Shown here one piece after another: positions 63,504 through 64,000 of a DNA stretch of 64,000 nt. The translations under genes were made by a program, and so were the position numbers. How positions within the stretch are numbered: the first letter of the stretch is position 1; the number at the start of each line of letters is the position of its first letter. The DNA comes from Blautia schinkii DSM 10518 (GTDB taxonomy: Bacteria; Bacillota; Clostridia; Lachnospirales; Lachnospiraceae), in contig JNKJ01000023.1 of assembly GCA_000702025.1 (NCBI GenBank), positions 1 to 64,000 of the forward strand, written 5' to 3'. The notes under the pieces are model-generated. The model saw nothing but the letters and a program-made list of their open reading frames with translations, was not told the origin of the DNA and did not search any database.

Positions 63504-64000
63504 TCACAAGTTGTTGATTTGTCTCCATTGTATTTTTCCCTGCTGCAACCAATACCCTTGTACAGAAGCATCATGCCTTATCATCAGAAAATATCTAATT
63601 GCCATTGCAAATGCAATATTCCAAGTTTCGTAAAAAGGACGAAGTGACATACTGTTTAGAAATGTGATGGCAATAAATATAATGATGCAACTCAAATATA
63701 AAGCCTTATCACGTTTGTTAGAAACCAATGGTGTCGGGTAAAATATTGTTTTTATATAAATGAAGGAACCAACAAATCCGCATCCAGACAAAAGCATCGC
63801 TAAAGGACTATGTGCAGTTGTTGCAGCAAAACCTAGTCCAAACAGTGGTCTAGCAAACGATAATTTGAAAGTCTCATAAGCACTTCCCAACCGAACTCTA
63901 ACAGAATACTCTAATGCTGAAGTGGCCGTTAACCAAGTGCCATTTCCAATTGTTGTCATCTCTTCAACCAAACTATTAATTCTGCGACCCAAAAAAGAGT
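63504..64000 (-). CDS. wzy: O-antigen/capsule polymerase (Wzy-like), C-terminal part; 5' end outside the window
   Basis: The frame is open to base 64000, so the gene begins beyond the window. The visible about 165 residues have FARPLFGLGFAATTAHSPLAMLLSGCGFVGSFIYI, a periplasmic-loop and helix pattern of Wzy polymerases, and two or three further hydrophobic helices. It fits the Wzx/Wzy pathway together with the flippase. Confidence 0.65.
   Translation of the reverse strand, partial: SFLGRRINSLVEEMTTIGNGTWLTATSALEYSVRVRLGSAYETFKLSFARPLFGLGFAATTAHSPLAMLLSGCGFVGSFIYIKTIFYPTPLVSNKRDKALYLSCIIIFIAITFLNSMSLRPFYETWNIAFAMAIRYFLMIRHDASVQGYWLQQGKIQWRQINNL

Overview
The window looks like the chromosome of a gut-type Firmicute, most likely a Lachnospiraceae/Clostridia member. 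The reasons are its moderate G+C, strong GGAGG ribosome-binding sites, a ROK glucokinase next to hprK, a DUF1846 protein, FIVAR-type secreted proteins, and the families of its insertion elements. Species is not claimed.

Layout. (1) 0-12 kb, core genes: the 5' end of a 16S rRNA gene and two tRNA-Ser genes, each with its own consensus promoter; ispD, tsaD, rnz; a two-component system divergent from a YfhO-type membrane protein; tsaE-tsaB-rimI; a cyclophilin; a YigZ-family protein. (2) 12-19 kb: an AbiE toxin-antitoxin pair with its operator, then a gene for a secreted protein of about 1600 residues. (3) 19-30 kb, core: PBP1A, glucokinase, hprK, uvrC, ftsH with a decaying repeat tail, DUF1846. 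(4) 30-47 kb, accessory defence and mobile island: an AAA/PD-(D/E)XK protein, an ORF-less group II intron remnant, a NACHT ATPase with pentapeptide repeats, a decayed transposon carrying an ExeA-type ATPase with an exact 7-bp target duplication, a CSD-like protein with a broken AIPR gene, a restriction-endonuclease/STAND protein directly behind an AbiL-like (ATPase + RloB) pair, and an IS1634-type element. (5) 47-64 kb, surface polysaccharide locus, all on the minus strand: partial Wzy, WbsX-like protein, two hexapeptide acetyltransferases, SGNH hydrolase, glycosyltransferase, Wzx, RfbF/RfbG/RfbH for a CDP-3,6-dideoxy-4-ketohexose, two acetolactate-synthase-like (YerE-like) enzymes and two SDR epimerase/reductases. 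This gene set predicts a branched-chain, yersiniose-like dideoxysugar.

Main finding: a set of long poly-G tracts, all with G on the minus strand, which is the coding strand at every site. They sit exactly where slippage would switch a gene. (a) G10 lies in the 18-bp spacer between -35 and -10 of the large secreted protein gene. (b) G9 lies at the 3' ends of two polysaccharide genes; in both, losing one G would extend the upstream gene so that it stops at the ATGA start of the next gene, giving translational coupling. (c) G10 inside an acetyltransferase currently throws it out of frame. (d) G8 in the signal-anchor codons of the SGNH hydrolase is currently in frame. (e) G6 in an acyltransferase-3 gene is currently out of frame. 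(f) G10 lies in a transposase. Together they suggest slipped-strand phase variation of surface protein and glycan in a Firmicute. The tract positions and frames are read directly; the switching itself is inference.
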